Positions 8,582-16,408 of a stretch of DNA of 37,813 nucleotides are shown here, piece after piece. The DNA comes from Bacteroidota bacterium (GTDB taxonomy: Bacteria > Bacteroidota > Ignavibacteria > Ignavibacteriales > SURF-24). Location of the stretch: assembly GCA_030706145.1 (NCBI GenBank), contig JAUZPB010000034.1, forward strand, positions 1 to 37,813, in the 5' to 3' direction. The position numbers and the translations under genes were made by a program. The notes under the pieces were generated by a model, which was not told the origin of the DNA, did not search any database, and worked only from the letters and a program-made list of their open reading frames with translations. Each line of letters opens with the position of its first letter. The first letter of the stretch is position 1.

Positions 8582-11218
8582 TTATTTTACATTCCAACCA
8601 GTAACAACTATTTGAGGATGTGAAGCTTCCAGATCCTTTGTAAAATAGTACCCGTTTATTGTTCTCTTCTCGCCGGGTAATAATGAAATATAATTATCAT
8701 TCCAGAAAATTGGTAAAACATTCTCACCCGTAGTACTATTTTTTACCGAAATGTTTATCATAAAGGCCAGTTTATCTGTTGGATTTGCAAGTTCAACCGT
8801 TACTAATTGTTTCTGACCTTCTTTTTTTAACTTTTCATTAACCCTTAATTTGACGCTTTGAAGCTGATTAAGTTCTGAAAAATCGCCATATTCTTTATTA
8901 GGCGTAACATACCAGTTTGTTTTTGCTGTATCTAAGACTTCAGCTTTAGAGGAAAGACAATAAAAATTAGAGCTTACTAGTTTCTGTTCTTTGTCATATA
9001 ACTTCAGATCAACGAAATATGCCTTGCTTAGATCCGTTATCGAAGGAAGTATATCAATATTTTCTGTTCTGTCTGGGGCAAGGTTTACTGTACTTATAGT
9101 TCTTGTGTATTTTTTCTGTAAATTAAAATCAAATACGGAAATAACGGCCTGCAGAGCCTTAAATTCCTTCTGTGTATTATTTATAAGGTCAATTCCGTTT
9201 GTAGCATAATTATACTGTATATGCAGAGGCTCACAAGCTTTCTTTGCTCCATAAAAAGCTCCGTTTGGATTTAGATAATAATCATATAATTGCCACCAGA
9301 ATTTTGGCCAAGCGGCATTGTACATCCATTGTATAACACCTGTAGCTTTATATCTGTTTGCACCAAAAGCTTCAAACATCGCGCGCATACCCTCGTAATT
9401 CAGATACTGCGATTTCCAGCAGTATTCCTCCAGATCTGCAGGTTTACCCATCCTTTGATTCATCATTTCATTGTATCTGTCCAGTGTATTAAAGTCATTT
9501 CCACCGCAGTGATAATCATATATTTTTCCAACTGGCCACAAAGAATCCTGAGGAATCATTTTCTTTATAGTTTCAATAGGAGGGACTTGCGGTCCAGGTC
9601 CGGTTTCAGTATTAAAGCCATATGCCCCACCATACTTTTTATCAATATACCAATAATTTGGTGTAACATAATCATAAGGTCCTAACATCTTTACGCCTGT
9701 TTTACCTGTAACAGTACTGTTTTTACCGCTTGCAGCAGCAAGAAATGGCCTTGTTGGATCTTCATTTTTTAATATGTCCTGGTAGCGGCTTTCCAGTTCT
9801 GGCCTTGGCGTCTTATCGCTCCCATAAAGCCAAACAAATATTGAAGGATGGTTTCTTAACCACTTTACCTGATCACTCCAGGATTGTGCAATTAACTTCA
9901 TGTCTTCAGGGGTTTTTATTCCACCAAATTCATCTGTCTCTTTCCCTAGTGACCCTGGCCATTCCCACTGACAGCTCCATCCTGCCATTAGCAGTATACC
10001 ATTCTCATCACAAAGGTTATATAGATCTTCACTTGTACCCCAAAATCCTTCAAGTCTTATTGTATTAAGGTTCATGTGCTTTGCATAACTGACCTGCGCC
10101 TTGTAGTTATCAAAGGTATTATCTAATAGGAGATTGTCAACCCAGCCACCACCTCTTATAAGTATTTTCTTCCCATTTAGTTTATATCCTCTATGCCCAT
10201 CTTCAGTAAAATAATCAGATACTTCCCTTATGCCAAAACGGGTCTGTACTTTGTCGGATAACTTACTTTTTATCTTAAATTCCAGCTTTAGTGTGTTAAG
10301 TTCAGGCTTTCCAAGGTCATTTGTCCACCAGAGTTTTGGATTGTTTATTACCAAAGCCTTGAATTCTTCGGGTGAGAACTCAACTCTCTTTACTTCTTTT
10401 GGACCAAGCTCAACTGTTTTTGAAAACCTGGCTGATCCTATTACGCCGCTTAATATACCCGAGACTGAATTTCCGCTATTGTTTTCTACTTCTGCCAAAA
10501 CAGTTAGACTTGCTTTCTTTAACGTCTCAAGGTCAAGTTTTGTCTTTACAAAAGGGTTATTAATTGATACATTTCCGCTAAATCTTAGACTAACACCTCG
10601 CCATAGTCCCATGTTTCTATCTGGTGCCTTGGGATTCCAATCGACAAACCCCATTGTCGGCTCCCCTGGAACTGGTTGTAATACTTCAACAGCAAGAGTA
10701 TTGTTTTCACCATACCTTATTAGATTGCTAACGTCAAAACTAAACCTCCTGAATGCCCCCTCTACTGAATCTGATTTAGCAACTAAAGTACCATTTACCC
10801 ATATATTTGCACGATAATTAATTCCATCAAATTCAAGCTTTGCTATGCTTGTTTGAGCTGACTTTTTGGGCAAAATAAATTCCTTTCTATACCACCAGGA
10901 TTTCTTGAACTGATCTACTGGAATACTGGCAAGGTTTCTGCCCATGAAAATATCTTTATACACACCATTTTTTACCAAGGTACCTAATACTGTTGAGGGG
11001 ACATCTGTAGGATACCAATCTGCAGTCTTGTAGTCCGACATGGAAATCCTGCTGCCGCTATCGGCTAGCTTATCTGAGGACTGAATAAACCATCCGCTCT
11101 TTAACCAGAGAATATTCTCTCCACCTTTATGCTGACTACCAGCCTTTAATATTGGAGAAAGCATTATCAAACAAATAAATACCGAAAGTGAAATCAAATG
11201 TAAGTTGTTTAATTTCAT
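8582..11218 (-). CDS. Secreted GH2 exo-beta-D-glucosaminidase-like enzyme
   Basis: The 878-residue protein has a signal peptide (~residues 1-26, ending ILKAG) and a full GH2 layout: jelly-roll sugar-binding domain, two Ig-like domains, TIM barrel and a C-terminal Ig-like region. From memory of the family it is closest to CsxA-type exo-beta-D-glucosaminidases, which release GlcN from the non-reducing end of chitosan. Shared stretches are WLYGSD with Asp468 at the position of the CsxA acid/base region, FNTETGPG with the probable nucleophile Glu538, the late AFYGAKKACEPLHIQYNY stretch, and the C-terminal PIFWNDNYISLLPGE. It starts at an ATG with GGAG 8 bases upstream. The TAA abuts the peptidase ATG without a spacer. 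GH2 mannosidase activity is the main alternative. Confidence 0.8.
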   Translation of the reverse strand: MKLNNLHLISLSVFICLIMLSPILKAGSQHKGGENILWLKSGWFIQSSDKLADSGSRISMSDYKTADWYPTDVPSTVLGTLVKNGVYKDIFMGRNLASIPVDQFKKSWWYRKEFILPKKSAQTSIAKLEFDGINYRANIWVNGTLVAKSDSVEGAFRRFSFDVSNLIRYGENNTLAVEVLQPVPGEPTMGFVDWNPKAPDRNMGLWRGVSLRFSGNVSINNPFVKTKLDLETLKKASLTVLAEVENNSGNSVSGILSGVIGSARFSKTVELGPKEVKRVEFSPEEFKALVINNPKLWWTNDLGKPELNTLKLEFKIKSKLSDKVQTRFGIREVSDYFTEDGHRGYKLNGKKILIRGGGWVDNLLLDNTFDNYKAQVSYAKHMNLNTIRLEGFWGTSEDLYNLCDENGILLMAGWSCQWEWPGSLGKETDEFGGIKTPEDMKLIAQSWSDQVKWLRNHPSIFVWLYGSDKTPRPELESRYQDILKNEDPTRPFLAAASGKNSTVTGKTGVKMLGPYDYVTPNYWYIDKKYGGAYGFNTETGPGPQVPPIETIKKMIPQDSLWPVGKIYDYHCGGNDFNTLDRYNEMMNQRMGKPADLEEYCWKSQYLNYEGMRAMFEAFGANRYKATGVIQWMYNAAWPKFWWQLYDYYLNPNGAFYGAKKACEPLHIQYNYATNGIDLINNTQKEFKALQAVISVFDFNLQKKYTRTISTVNLAPDRTENIDILPSITDLSKAYFVDLKLYDKEQKLVSSNFYCLSSKAEVLDTAKTNWYVTPNKEYGDFSELNQLQSVKLRVNEKLKKEGQKQLVTVELANPTDKLAFMINISVKNSTTGENVLPIFWNDNYISLLPGEKRTINGYYFTKDLEASHPQIVVTGWNVK

Positions 11219-11374
11219 ATTTTTAGCTCCATTTTTGTTTAGGTACCCTCATAACTTTACTCTCTTTGCATTTCAGAAAACAAATATTTCAAAAATACGA
11301 AACTTTAAATTATAATCTTTAAGGTCTCTTCGCCTCACCAAAAATAATTTTATTTCTTTCTTGACATTTTGAAT

Positions 11375-11393
11375 TGTAGGACAAATACCTACA
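11375..11393. promoter_or_regulatory. Palindromic operator candidate TGTAGG-N7-CCTACA
   Basis: A two-fold symmetric site with perfect 6-bp arms and a 7-base AT-rich centre lies in the 276-base divergent region between the glucosaminidase gene and the acidic orphan. A perfect TTGACA sits 8 bases to its left (11361-11366), though no good -10 follows at 17 bases. A Bacteroidota-style -7 match (TATGTTTG, 11438-11445, consensus TAnnTTTG) lies closer to the orphan. The regulator is not identified. Confidence 0.45.
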
Positions 11394-11494
11394 TGAATAT
11401 CAGACATTACCCTATATTTTTAGGACCTCCTTAATATTATGTTTGTGACAAGAAAAATCAAATAACAAAAGAATATTTTATAAAGGAGAGGGCC

Positions 11495-12178
11495 ATGAGC
11501 GAGAACGAGCAAAACAAAATCGATATGTACGAAGCCGTTTTGTCATTATTGGCAGAGAACAAGGATATCATCTCTGGTATCCCATCTTTCAACTGGGCAA
11601 TTTCTAAGTTGCGTAAAGCAATCGATGAAATAAAAAGAGAAGATAAGATGATCTCCTCAGAAACCTTTAATATGACAATTCAAACATCTAAAATAAAAGA
11701 TGATCTAATTTTTAATTTAGTGCCAATTGCTTCTGCATTATTTAATTTTGCAAAAGCTAATAATGATCTGCCTCTGAAGGAAAAAACTAGATTCTCTCAG
11801 AGCCATTTTGTAAGAATGCTTGACAAAGAGTTGATCGAAAAGGCTGATCTGCTAATATTGTTGGCAGAAAAAAATATCGGGAAACTAAAAAGTTACCATG
11901 TTTCAAATGCTTCACTCAGCAATGTAAAAGGGATACTTAATACTTTTAAGAGCTCATTGGATAGCAAAATAGCAAGTCTTATTTCGACAAGTGCATTAAC
12001 TCCTCTAACGGAATTATTCAATGAGTCAGATAAAATACTCAGTAAATACCTGGATGTCTATATGGAAAACTTAATGGAAGAAAATGAAGAATTCTATGAT
12101 GAATACCTATGGACCAGAGATACTGAGAACCTGGATGATAAAAAAGCATTAATGGAACTTGAAGAAGACGAACAATAA
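11495..12178 (+). CDS. Acidic helical protein of unknown function
   Basis: I do not recognise this 227-residue protein. It has no signal peptide or membrane segment and is predicted mostly helical, with heptad-like leucine/isoleucine spacing. Its C-terminus is strongly acidic, ending in clusters of Glu/Asp around EENEEFYDEY and MELEEDEQ. The ATG follows AAAGGAG with good spacing, and the gene has its own hairpin terminator (12208-12238) and a palindrome upstream, so it looks like an independent, regulated cytoplasmic gene. The first third (SGIPSFNWAISKLRKAIDEI) resembles short orphan proteins I associate with Bacteroidota relatives, but I cannot name a family. Confidence 0.75.
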   Translation: MSENEQNKIDMYEAVLSLLAENKDIISGIPSFNWAISKLRKAIDEIKREDKMISSETFNMTIQTSKIKDDLIFNLVPIASALFNFAKANNDLPLKEKTRFSQSHFVRMLDKELIEKADLLILLAEKNIGKLKSYHVSNASLSNVKGILNTFKSSLDSKIASLISTSALTPLTELFNESDKILSKYLDVYMENLMEENEEFYDEYLWTRDTENLDDKKALMELEEDEQ

Positions 12179-12207
12179 TATAAATAATACTAAAAACAGT
12201 AGTAATT

Positions 12208-12238
12208 GCACTTACATTCTTTAAATGAATGTAAGTGC
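12208..12238. terminator. Hairpin terminator between two converging orphans
   Basis: A perfect 12-bp inverted repeat (GCACTTACATTC at 12208-12219 and its complement at 12227-12238) with a 7-base loop is followed by TTTGCTCTTT on the plus strand. It lies between the acidic orphan (plus) and the 94-residue orphan (minus) and may serve both. Confidence 0.8.
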
Positions 12239-12259
12239 TTTGCTCTTTATATCCCTGCC

Positions 12260-12544
12260 CTACTCGATTTTCCCCTTCTTTTCTTTTATGAGCTTTTCAA
12301 CAATAGTATCACTAACAAAGTATTTGGTCTGAAACTCCTTCAAGCCCCGTTCAAATTCTTTTTTCCCTTTTACATATTCGTAATCAATATCTTTTGATAA
12401 AAAGAGTTGATAACAAAATGCTGTTGCGGACATTTCTGTTTTCAAAATTTTTTGAACAACAGGTTTTACGGGCTCTTTTAATTCAAGTTTAACTCCCAAT
12501 TCCTCAGCCCATTTAGAAGGATTCTTAGTAATTTCTCTTACCAA
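12260..12544 (-). CDS. Small basic orphan protein (94 residues), TTG start
   Basis: This is a 94-residue soluble protein rich in Lys and Glu (EITKNPSKWAEELG at the N-terminus), with no recognised domain. The frame has a stop four codons upstream of the TTG at 12542-12544. A very good AAGGGGAG lies 6 bases before that TTG, so the start codon is well supported and the gene is probably real. An unusual 16-bp tandem repeat begins 44 bases upstream of the start. Function is unknown. It is an isolated minus-strand gene between plus-strand neighbours. Confidence 0.6.
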   Translation of the reverse strand: MVREITKNPSKWAEELGVKLELKEPVKPVVQKILKTEMSATAFCYQLFLSKDIDYEYVKGKKEFERGLKEFQTKYFVSDTIVEKLIKEKKGKIE

Positions 12545-12587
12545 GTTTAACTCCCCTTAGTTTAATTGTTAAAAATCTATAAAAACA

Positions 12588-12626
12588 ATAGATTTATATT
12601 TTTATAGATTTATATTTTTATAGATC
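12588..12626. repeat. 16-bp tandem repeat (2.4 copies) with an inverted partner
   Basis: The unit ATAGATTTATATTTTT occurs at 12588-12603 and 12604-12619, followed by a partial ATAGAT. AAATCTATAAAAA at 12573-12585 is the exact complement of 12599-12611, so a 13-bp hairpin with a 13-base loop is also possible. The array lies immediately upstream of the 94-residue orphan, where a promoter is expected. Confidence 0.8.
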
Positions 12627-12906
12627 TTGATCTTTCTTTGATTCCCGAATACATATTACCTAGACTGGACAATATACAGGTCAATTCCCTTTTAATTATC
12701 TTTTTTGCCCTAATGGTGTCAAAACGCCCTAAGGGTTTGAACATTTTCCTCCCAATGCAGAATAATTCAATTTTGGGAATTATCCTTTTACATACTTATT
12801 ATTTAAAAGAAATTCCTGATTTTCTAAAGTCAATTTTTGCTGAGTATTGCTTATTTCTGCTGATTTTCTTTCTAAGAACAGGGAATTCCATTACAACATT
12901 AATCTC

Positions 12907-12935
12907 TTGCATGATGTTGCTTTAAGTTATATACT
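12907..12935 (+). promoter_or_regulatory. Candidate promoter for the tail-anchored secreted protein
   Basis: TTGCAT at 12907-12912 is followed after 17 bases by TATACT at 12930-12935, a five-of-six match to the -10 consensus. It lies about 45 bases upstream of the preferred ATG. The -35 is weak. Confidence 0.35.
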
Positions 12936-12980
12936 ACTATTAAGGGTAAGTGGTTATAAATGAAGGAAGGAAAGATAACT

Positions 12981-13433
12981 ATGCTTAAGTTAAGAATAAT
13001 AGTAGCTTTAGTTCTGGCATTTGCTTTTGCGCAATCATTGTTTGCTGAAAGTGATGCAGTAATGGTTCAGAACAAATTCAAACAATATTTCAATTTAACA
13101 GCTCAAAAAGTAAAACAGGCTACCGATCCTGTTCAAAAACGTGCTATTCTGAACGAATCCTTTGAAAAAATGCAAAATACACTCAATAAGATCTCAAATA
13201 TGTCCAATATACCTTCAAAGGATCTTGTAGCTATCAATTCCATACAAAAATCTGTCCAGGATAAATATAATGAACTAAATGGCCTTAATGGCTATACCAA
13301 GCTTAAAGATAATCAGTTAAATAACTTTGCAGATTATGTTCAGCAGGACATGGAGCAGGCCGACCAATGGGTAACTATCAGTGTTACAACATTACTGCTT
13401 GTTGCCATCTTGCTAATTCTTCTTCTTCGTTAA
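12981..13433 (+). CDS. Secreted helical protein with a C-terminal membrane anchor
   Basis: From the ATG at 12981 the protein has 150 residues: a signal peptide (MLKLRIIVALVLAFAFAQSLFA), a ~100-residue polar helical region likely to form a coiled-coil or bundle, and a C-terminal membrane helix (WVTISVTTLLLVAILLILLLR) with only Arg after it. It should be attached to the inner membrane by its tail with the body in the periplasm. An ATG 21 bases upstream (12960) is also open, but GGAAGGAAAG at 12964-12973 is placed to serve the second ATG, and the shorter form has a more typical signal peptide. No family is recognised. A terminator hairpin (13448-13477) separates it from the next gene. Confidence 0.75.
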   Translation: MLKLRIIVALVLAFAFAQSLFAESDAVMVQNKFKQYFNLTAQKVKQATDPVQKRAILNESFEKMQNTLNKISNMSNIPSKDLVAINSIQKSVQDKYNELNGLNGYTKLKDNQLNNFADYVQQDMEQADQWVTISVTTLLLVAILLILLLR

Positions 13434-13447
13434 ATTAAGTTCGCTGT

Positions 13448-13477
13448 GAAGGCATGCCTTATATTAGGCATGTCTTC
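13448..13477 (+). terminator. Terminator after the tail-anchored protein gene
   Basis: GAAGGCATGCC (13448-13458) pairs with GGCATGTCTTC (13467-13477) through 11 bp including one G-U pair, with an 8-base loop, and is followed by ATTATTT. This argues against the GTG at 13446 as the start of the next gene, because that start would lie inside the hairpin. Confidence 0.65.
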
Positions 13478-13500
13478 ATTATTTATGTCTTCATTATTTA
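13471..13500. repeat. Perfect 15-bp tandem duplication
   Basis: TGTCTTCATTATTTA is present twice head to tail (13471-13485, 13486-13500). The first copy starts in the 3' arm of the terminator hairpin. It lies 30 bases before the lipoprotein start and has no in-frame coding role if that start is right. Confidence 0.8.
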
Positions 13501-13529
13501 TCTCTACATTTATGCACCTGATTCAAAAC

Positions 13530-14615
13530 ATGAAAAAGTATTTATTTTTCCTCATTTTTTGCCTTGCTCTCGCTTCATGCAGCAGCATTCCAAGCAAGTT
13601 TGAGAGTTTTCAGTCCAAAGGTAATATTAAGTATAGCATTATCTACCTGATCCATGGTGATGGGAGCTATTTATATCATGATTCTTCAGGAAATCAAATA
13701 AATGCCGATGAAAGAATGCTGCATCAGGCACAGCTTGTTGCAGAACACTCGCCTGAATCTGAAGTCTTTATATTCCACATTAAACCCAAAGAACACTTTC
13801 TATTTTTCTTCCCACTCAAGGACAGAGAATTATTTCATTACCAAAACGGAAAGCTAATTACTTCTATGACATATAATACGGAAGAATCCTATAGCAATCT
13901 GGAACTTGAATCAAGATATTACAAAAGATACACTCTGGATAATTATATGAATCCTAAAGCAGGAGCAATAAAAAAGCTGTTTTTGTTCTATGGGCACCAG
14001 ATCCCAGAATTTGGCGGAAATGGTTATAATTCCTCTTATCCGGATATGGCTTTCAATTTGGATAATTTTATTGCTGGCCTGTCACAATTTAGAATGTACT
14101 CAGAAGATAAATTTGATCTTGTAGTCTTATCTACCTGCAACAATGGTACCCCGGGCGTCATATCAAAACTTTCTCCTTTGGCTAGATATGCTATTGCTTC
14201 CCCAGAAGACCTGCACCTCTCTTACATTAGCAGCCTGCCAATTCTTGAGCTAAATAAGGCCTTACAAAACCATCCATTCGAAGAATTTGTAAAACAATTT
14301 GCTCAAAAAGGGTTTGATGAACTTACCAGGCTAACACAGACTATTGTAACTGTCTCTGTATATGATATGAACAAAGTCACTGTTTTCCTTAGTAATGTAA
14401 AGGAAAGCTATAGAAAACTGATAAATCAGACCGAAAACAGAGCCCAAAACCAGATAATATGTGATGACTGCATAAAAAATGGTCAACTTAATATGACAAA
14501 CTCAGATTATGGCGTTATTGTATTTTATAGACCTCCCATCTTTGGAAGATCAAAAGCCTTAAGCTCACATTCTGGATGGGGATGCCCACAATCCTCCCGA
14601 GCAAATCCACAATAA
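13530..14615 (+). CDS. Lipoprotein resembling clostripain-family (C11, clan CD) cysteine peptidases
   Basis: Taking the ATG at 13530, the protein has 361 residues with a clear lipoprotein signal (LALASC, Cys17). The body follows the clan CD pattern: a hydrophobic strand ending in a candidate catalytic His (LFLFYGHQ, His156), then KFDLVVLSTC with a candidate catalytic Cys203. This is followed by LARYAIASPEDLHLSYISSL, which parallels the strand, Ser-rich turn and helix after the clostripain Cys. The usual HG is GH-Q here and the DAC motif is STC, so it is a divergent member and may be inactive or of changed specificity. The GTG at 13446 gives a longer frame but lacks a sensible signal peptide. 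No Shine-Dalgarno is obvious at 13530. Surface-anchored processing or sensing is possible. Confidence 0.65.
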   Translation: MKKYLFFLIFCLALASCSSIPSKFESFQSKGNIKYSIIYLIHGDGSYLYHDSSGNQINADERMLHQAQLVAEHSPESEVFIFHIKPKEHFLFFFPLKDRELFHYQNGKLITSMTYNTEESYSNLELESRYYKRYTLDNYMNPKAGAIKKLFLFYGHQIPEFGGNGYNSSYPDMAFNLDNFIAGLSQFRMYSEDKFDLVVLSTCNNGTPGVISKLSPLARYAIASPEDLHLSYISSLPILELNKALQNHPFEEFVKQFAQKGFDELTRLTQTIVTVSVYDMNKVTVFLSNVKESYRKLINQTENRAQNQIICDDCIKNGQLNMTNSDYGVIVFYRPPIFGRSKALSSHSGWGCPQSSRANPQ

Positions 14616-14754
14616 AAAGCGGGAAAGTTATTTAACAAAACCCTATTGAAGTAATTAATTAAGAGCCAAATTTCTCCCCTTAAATCAAGGTAAATACATC
14701 CGATAATTCTTTTGAAACAATTATCTTATCCATACAAATGGGAAATTTTACAAA

Positions 14755-15003
14755 ATGAATGAATTAAAACAAAAGGATAGTAATCCTTTAGCAGATATCA
14801 TCAATGACGAAATCTATATAACTCTAAAGAATGAAGGATTGTTGGACAGAAAAGCTATTCGTGATTATCAGATCCAGATCAGGTTCAAGGAACTAAAGCT
14901 TGCTCAGCTTCAAACAATTGATGCAATAAAGATCTTGTTTATTGAATATCCTGATCTGGATTTTGCTACAATCAACAAAATTATATATCAGAAAGAGATA
15001 TAA
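14755..15003 (+). CDS. Small orphan protein (82 residues)
   Basis: This is a short, charged, mostly helical cytoplasmic protein (starts MNELKQKDSNPLADIINDEI, ends NKIIYQKEI) without a recognised domain. The ATG is preceded by GGGAAA about 9 bases upstream. The frame is a plausible gene because of its balanced composition and position after the lipoprotein gene on the same strand, with a 139-base gap. The segment RKAIRDYQIQIRFKEL could be a small helix-turn-helix, but I do not claim it. Function is unknown. Confidence 0.55.
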   Translation: MNELKQKDSNPLADIINDEIYITLKNEGLLDRKAIRDYQIQIRFKELKLAQLQTIDAIKILFIEYPDLDFATINKIIYQKEI

Positions 15004-15123
15004 TTTGACGATTTTATAGATATTAACTGTTTTTTTGCTTTAATTTTTTTCACGGAGAACTTAATCAAAAACTGATACAATTTTATATTTCATATTTGCG
15101 ATCGTTTCTGTTAAATCTTATAG

Positions 15124-16356
15124 CTATTTTTTTTCTCTGAACCTCTTCAGAATGCCCAATGCATAGTCAATATCTTTCTCAGTATGGTCCGCATTAACCT
15201 GGAACCTGATCTCTTCATCTCCTTTTGGAACTACTGGATAGTTTAACCCTGTGGCCAAAATGTTGTTTTCTATAAGAAAACTGACCAGATCAGAGGTTTT
15301 CTTTGTATCTCTAACCATTAGGGGTACTACGGGATGTTCACTTTGAATAACTTCGTAGCCAAGGTCTATTAATCCTTTTTCAAATCGCCTTGTAAGCATC
15401 CTCAGTTTCTCAAGAAGCTCAAGCCCCCGCTTACTATTGAGTAATTCAAGAGATTTTATTGCAGCTGAGGCTTCAGAGATAGTAATTGGATTTGAGTAGA
15501 TATAAAGTGGAGATGTTTCCCTTAAGTAATTAATAATTGTAGAACTGGTAGTAACATACCCTCCATTTACACCAAGGGCCTTTCCAAGAGTGGCAACAAT
15601 TATATCAATACCCTTTGCATTTGTGTATTCTTCGGTACCACGGCCTGTTTTTCCAAAAGCACCTACTCCATGAGAGTCATCAACTAGTGTTATTACCCCC
15701 TCTTCATATTCAGCATCATACTTCTTTGCAATCTGAGAAATAATATCAAGTGGAGCAAAATCTCCCCTCATACTGAATATCCCGTCTGTAATAACCAAAA
15801 CACGCTTACCTTTCCCAATGTTGTCTTTAAGCTTTGCTTCAAGCTCCTGCATATTCAGATGTTTATATAGTTCCTTTAATTTAGGTCTTGAAAGCCTGAT
15901 ACCGTTTATAATACAATTATGATTTAATTCATCACTAATTATTATTGTCTCACCATCTACTAAAGATGCAAGCGTGCCCAGCATTGTAGCATATGCTGAA
16001 CTAAAGATCATTGCTGCTTCTCTGCCATGGAATTCGGCCAATTTTTTTTCTAATTCTATATGCGGCCTGTAGGTCCCACTAATAAAACGCACTGCTCCTG
16101 GTCCTGTACCAAATTCCAATGCAGCACTTTCTTCTGATTTAATTATCTCATCCCGAAATGACATCCCCAAATAGCTATTTGAATTCATCCTTAAAAACTC
16201 TCTCTCCCCAAAACCTTCGATCAAAAACCTGGGCCCTTGCCCATCTTTTGCCGCTTTTATTCCACAGACTACCATTTCCTTGCCCTTTAATGCACCACGA
16301 TCCTGCATATCTTTAAGTTTTTTGGATAATACTTCCGATAGCTTAGAATAAGGCAT
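15124..16356 (-). CDS. kbl: 2-amino-3-ketobutyrate CoA ligase (glycine C-acetyltransferase)
   Basis: This is a 410-residue PLP enzyme of the alpha-oxoamine synthase family. It cleaves 2-amino-3-oxobutanoate with CoA to glycine and acetyl-CoA. Visible marks are NSNSYLGM near the N-terminus, FGTGPGAVRFISGT, the PLP aspartate region LVDDSHGVGAFG, and the Schiff-base lysine Lys259 in VATLGKALGV. Length and motifs fit Kbl; 8-amino-7-oxononanoate synthase is the usual alternative. The neighbour decides it: the gene starts 52 bases after a threonine dehydrogenase gene and has a strong AGGAGG. Together they form the complete threonine-to-glycine route. Confidence 0.9.
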   Translation of the reverse strand: MPYSKLSEVLSKKLKDMQDRGALKGKEMVVCGIKAAKDGQGPRFLIEGFGEREFLRMNSNSYLGMSFRDEIIKSEESAALEFGTGPGAVRFISGTYRPHIELEKKLAEFHGREAAMIFSSAYATMLGTLASLVDGETIIISDELNHNCIINGIRLSRPKLKELYKHLNMQELEAKLKDNIGKGKRVLVITDGIFSMRGDFAPLDIISQIAKKYDAEYEEGVITLVDDSHGVGAFGKTGRGTEEYTNAKGIDIIVATLGKALGVNGGYVTTSSTIINYLRETSPLYIYSNPITISEASAAIKSLELLNSKRGLELLEKLRMLTRRFEKGLIDLGYEVIQSEHPVVPLMVRDTKKTSDLVSFLIENNILATGLNYPVVPKGDEEIRFQVNADHTEKDIDYALGILKRFREKK

Positions 16357-16408
16357 ATTTCCTCCTGTTCGTTTTTTGCTTTTTGGCTTACTTATTTTTA
16401 GGATTTGT

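Larger units (their letters stand above)
12545..12980. other. 436-base intergenic region
   Basis: The left end holds the ribosome-binding site and repeat-containing upstream region of the minus-strand orphan. The right end holds a candidate promoter (12907-12935) and ribosome-binding site for the tail-anchored protein. The T-rich middle (about 12640-12900) contains an open frame that begins at TTG without a Shine-Dalgarno; I do not accept it as a gene. Confidence 0.6.

Noticed and set aside
11219-11494. Definite promoter assignment in the divergent region
   Set aside because: TTGACA at 11361 lacks a good -10 at normal spacing, and the TAnnTTTG match at 11438 lacks a clear -33 element. Neither is strong enough for a separate feature.
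12638-12925. 95-codon open frame with hydrophobic content
   Set aside because: It starts at TTG without a Shine-Dalgarno, and its hydrophobicity follows from T-rich DNA. No recognisable domain or coding-like composition is seen.
13446-13529. GTG start giving a longer C11-like protein
   Set aside because: It lies within the terminator hairpin and covers the 15-bp duplication. The ATG at 13530 gives a clean lipoprotein signal.
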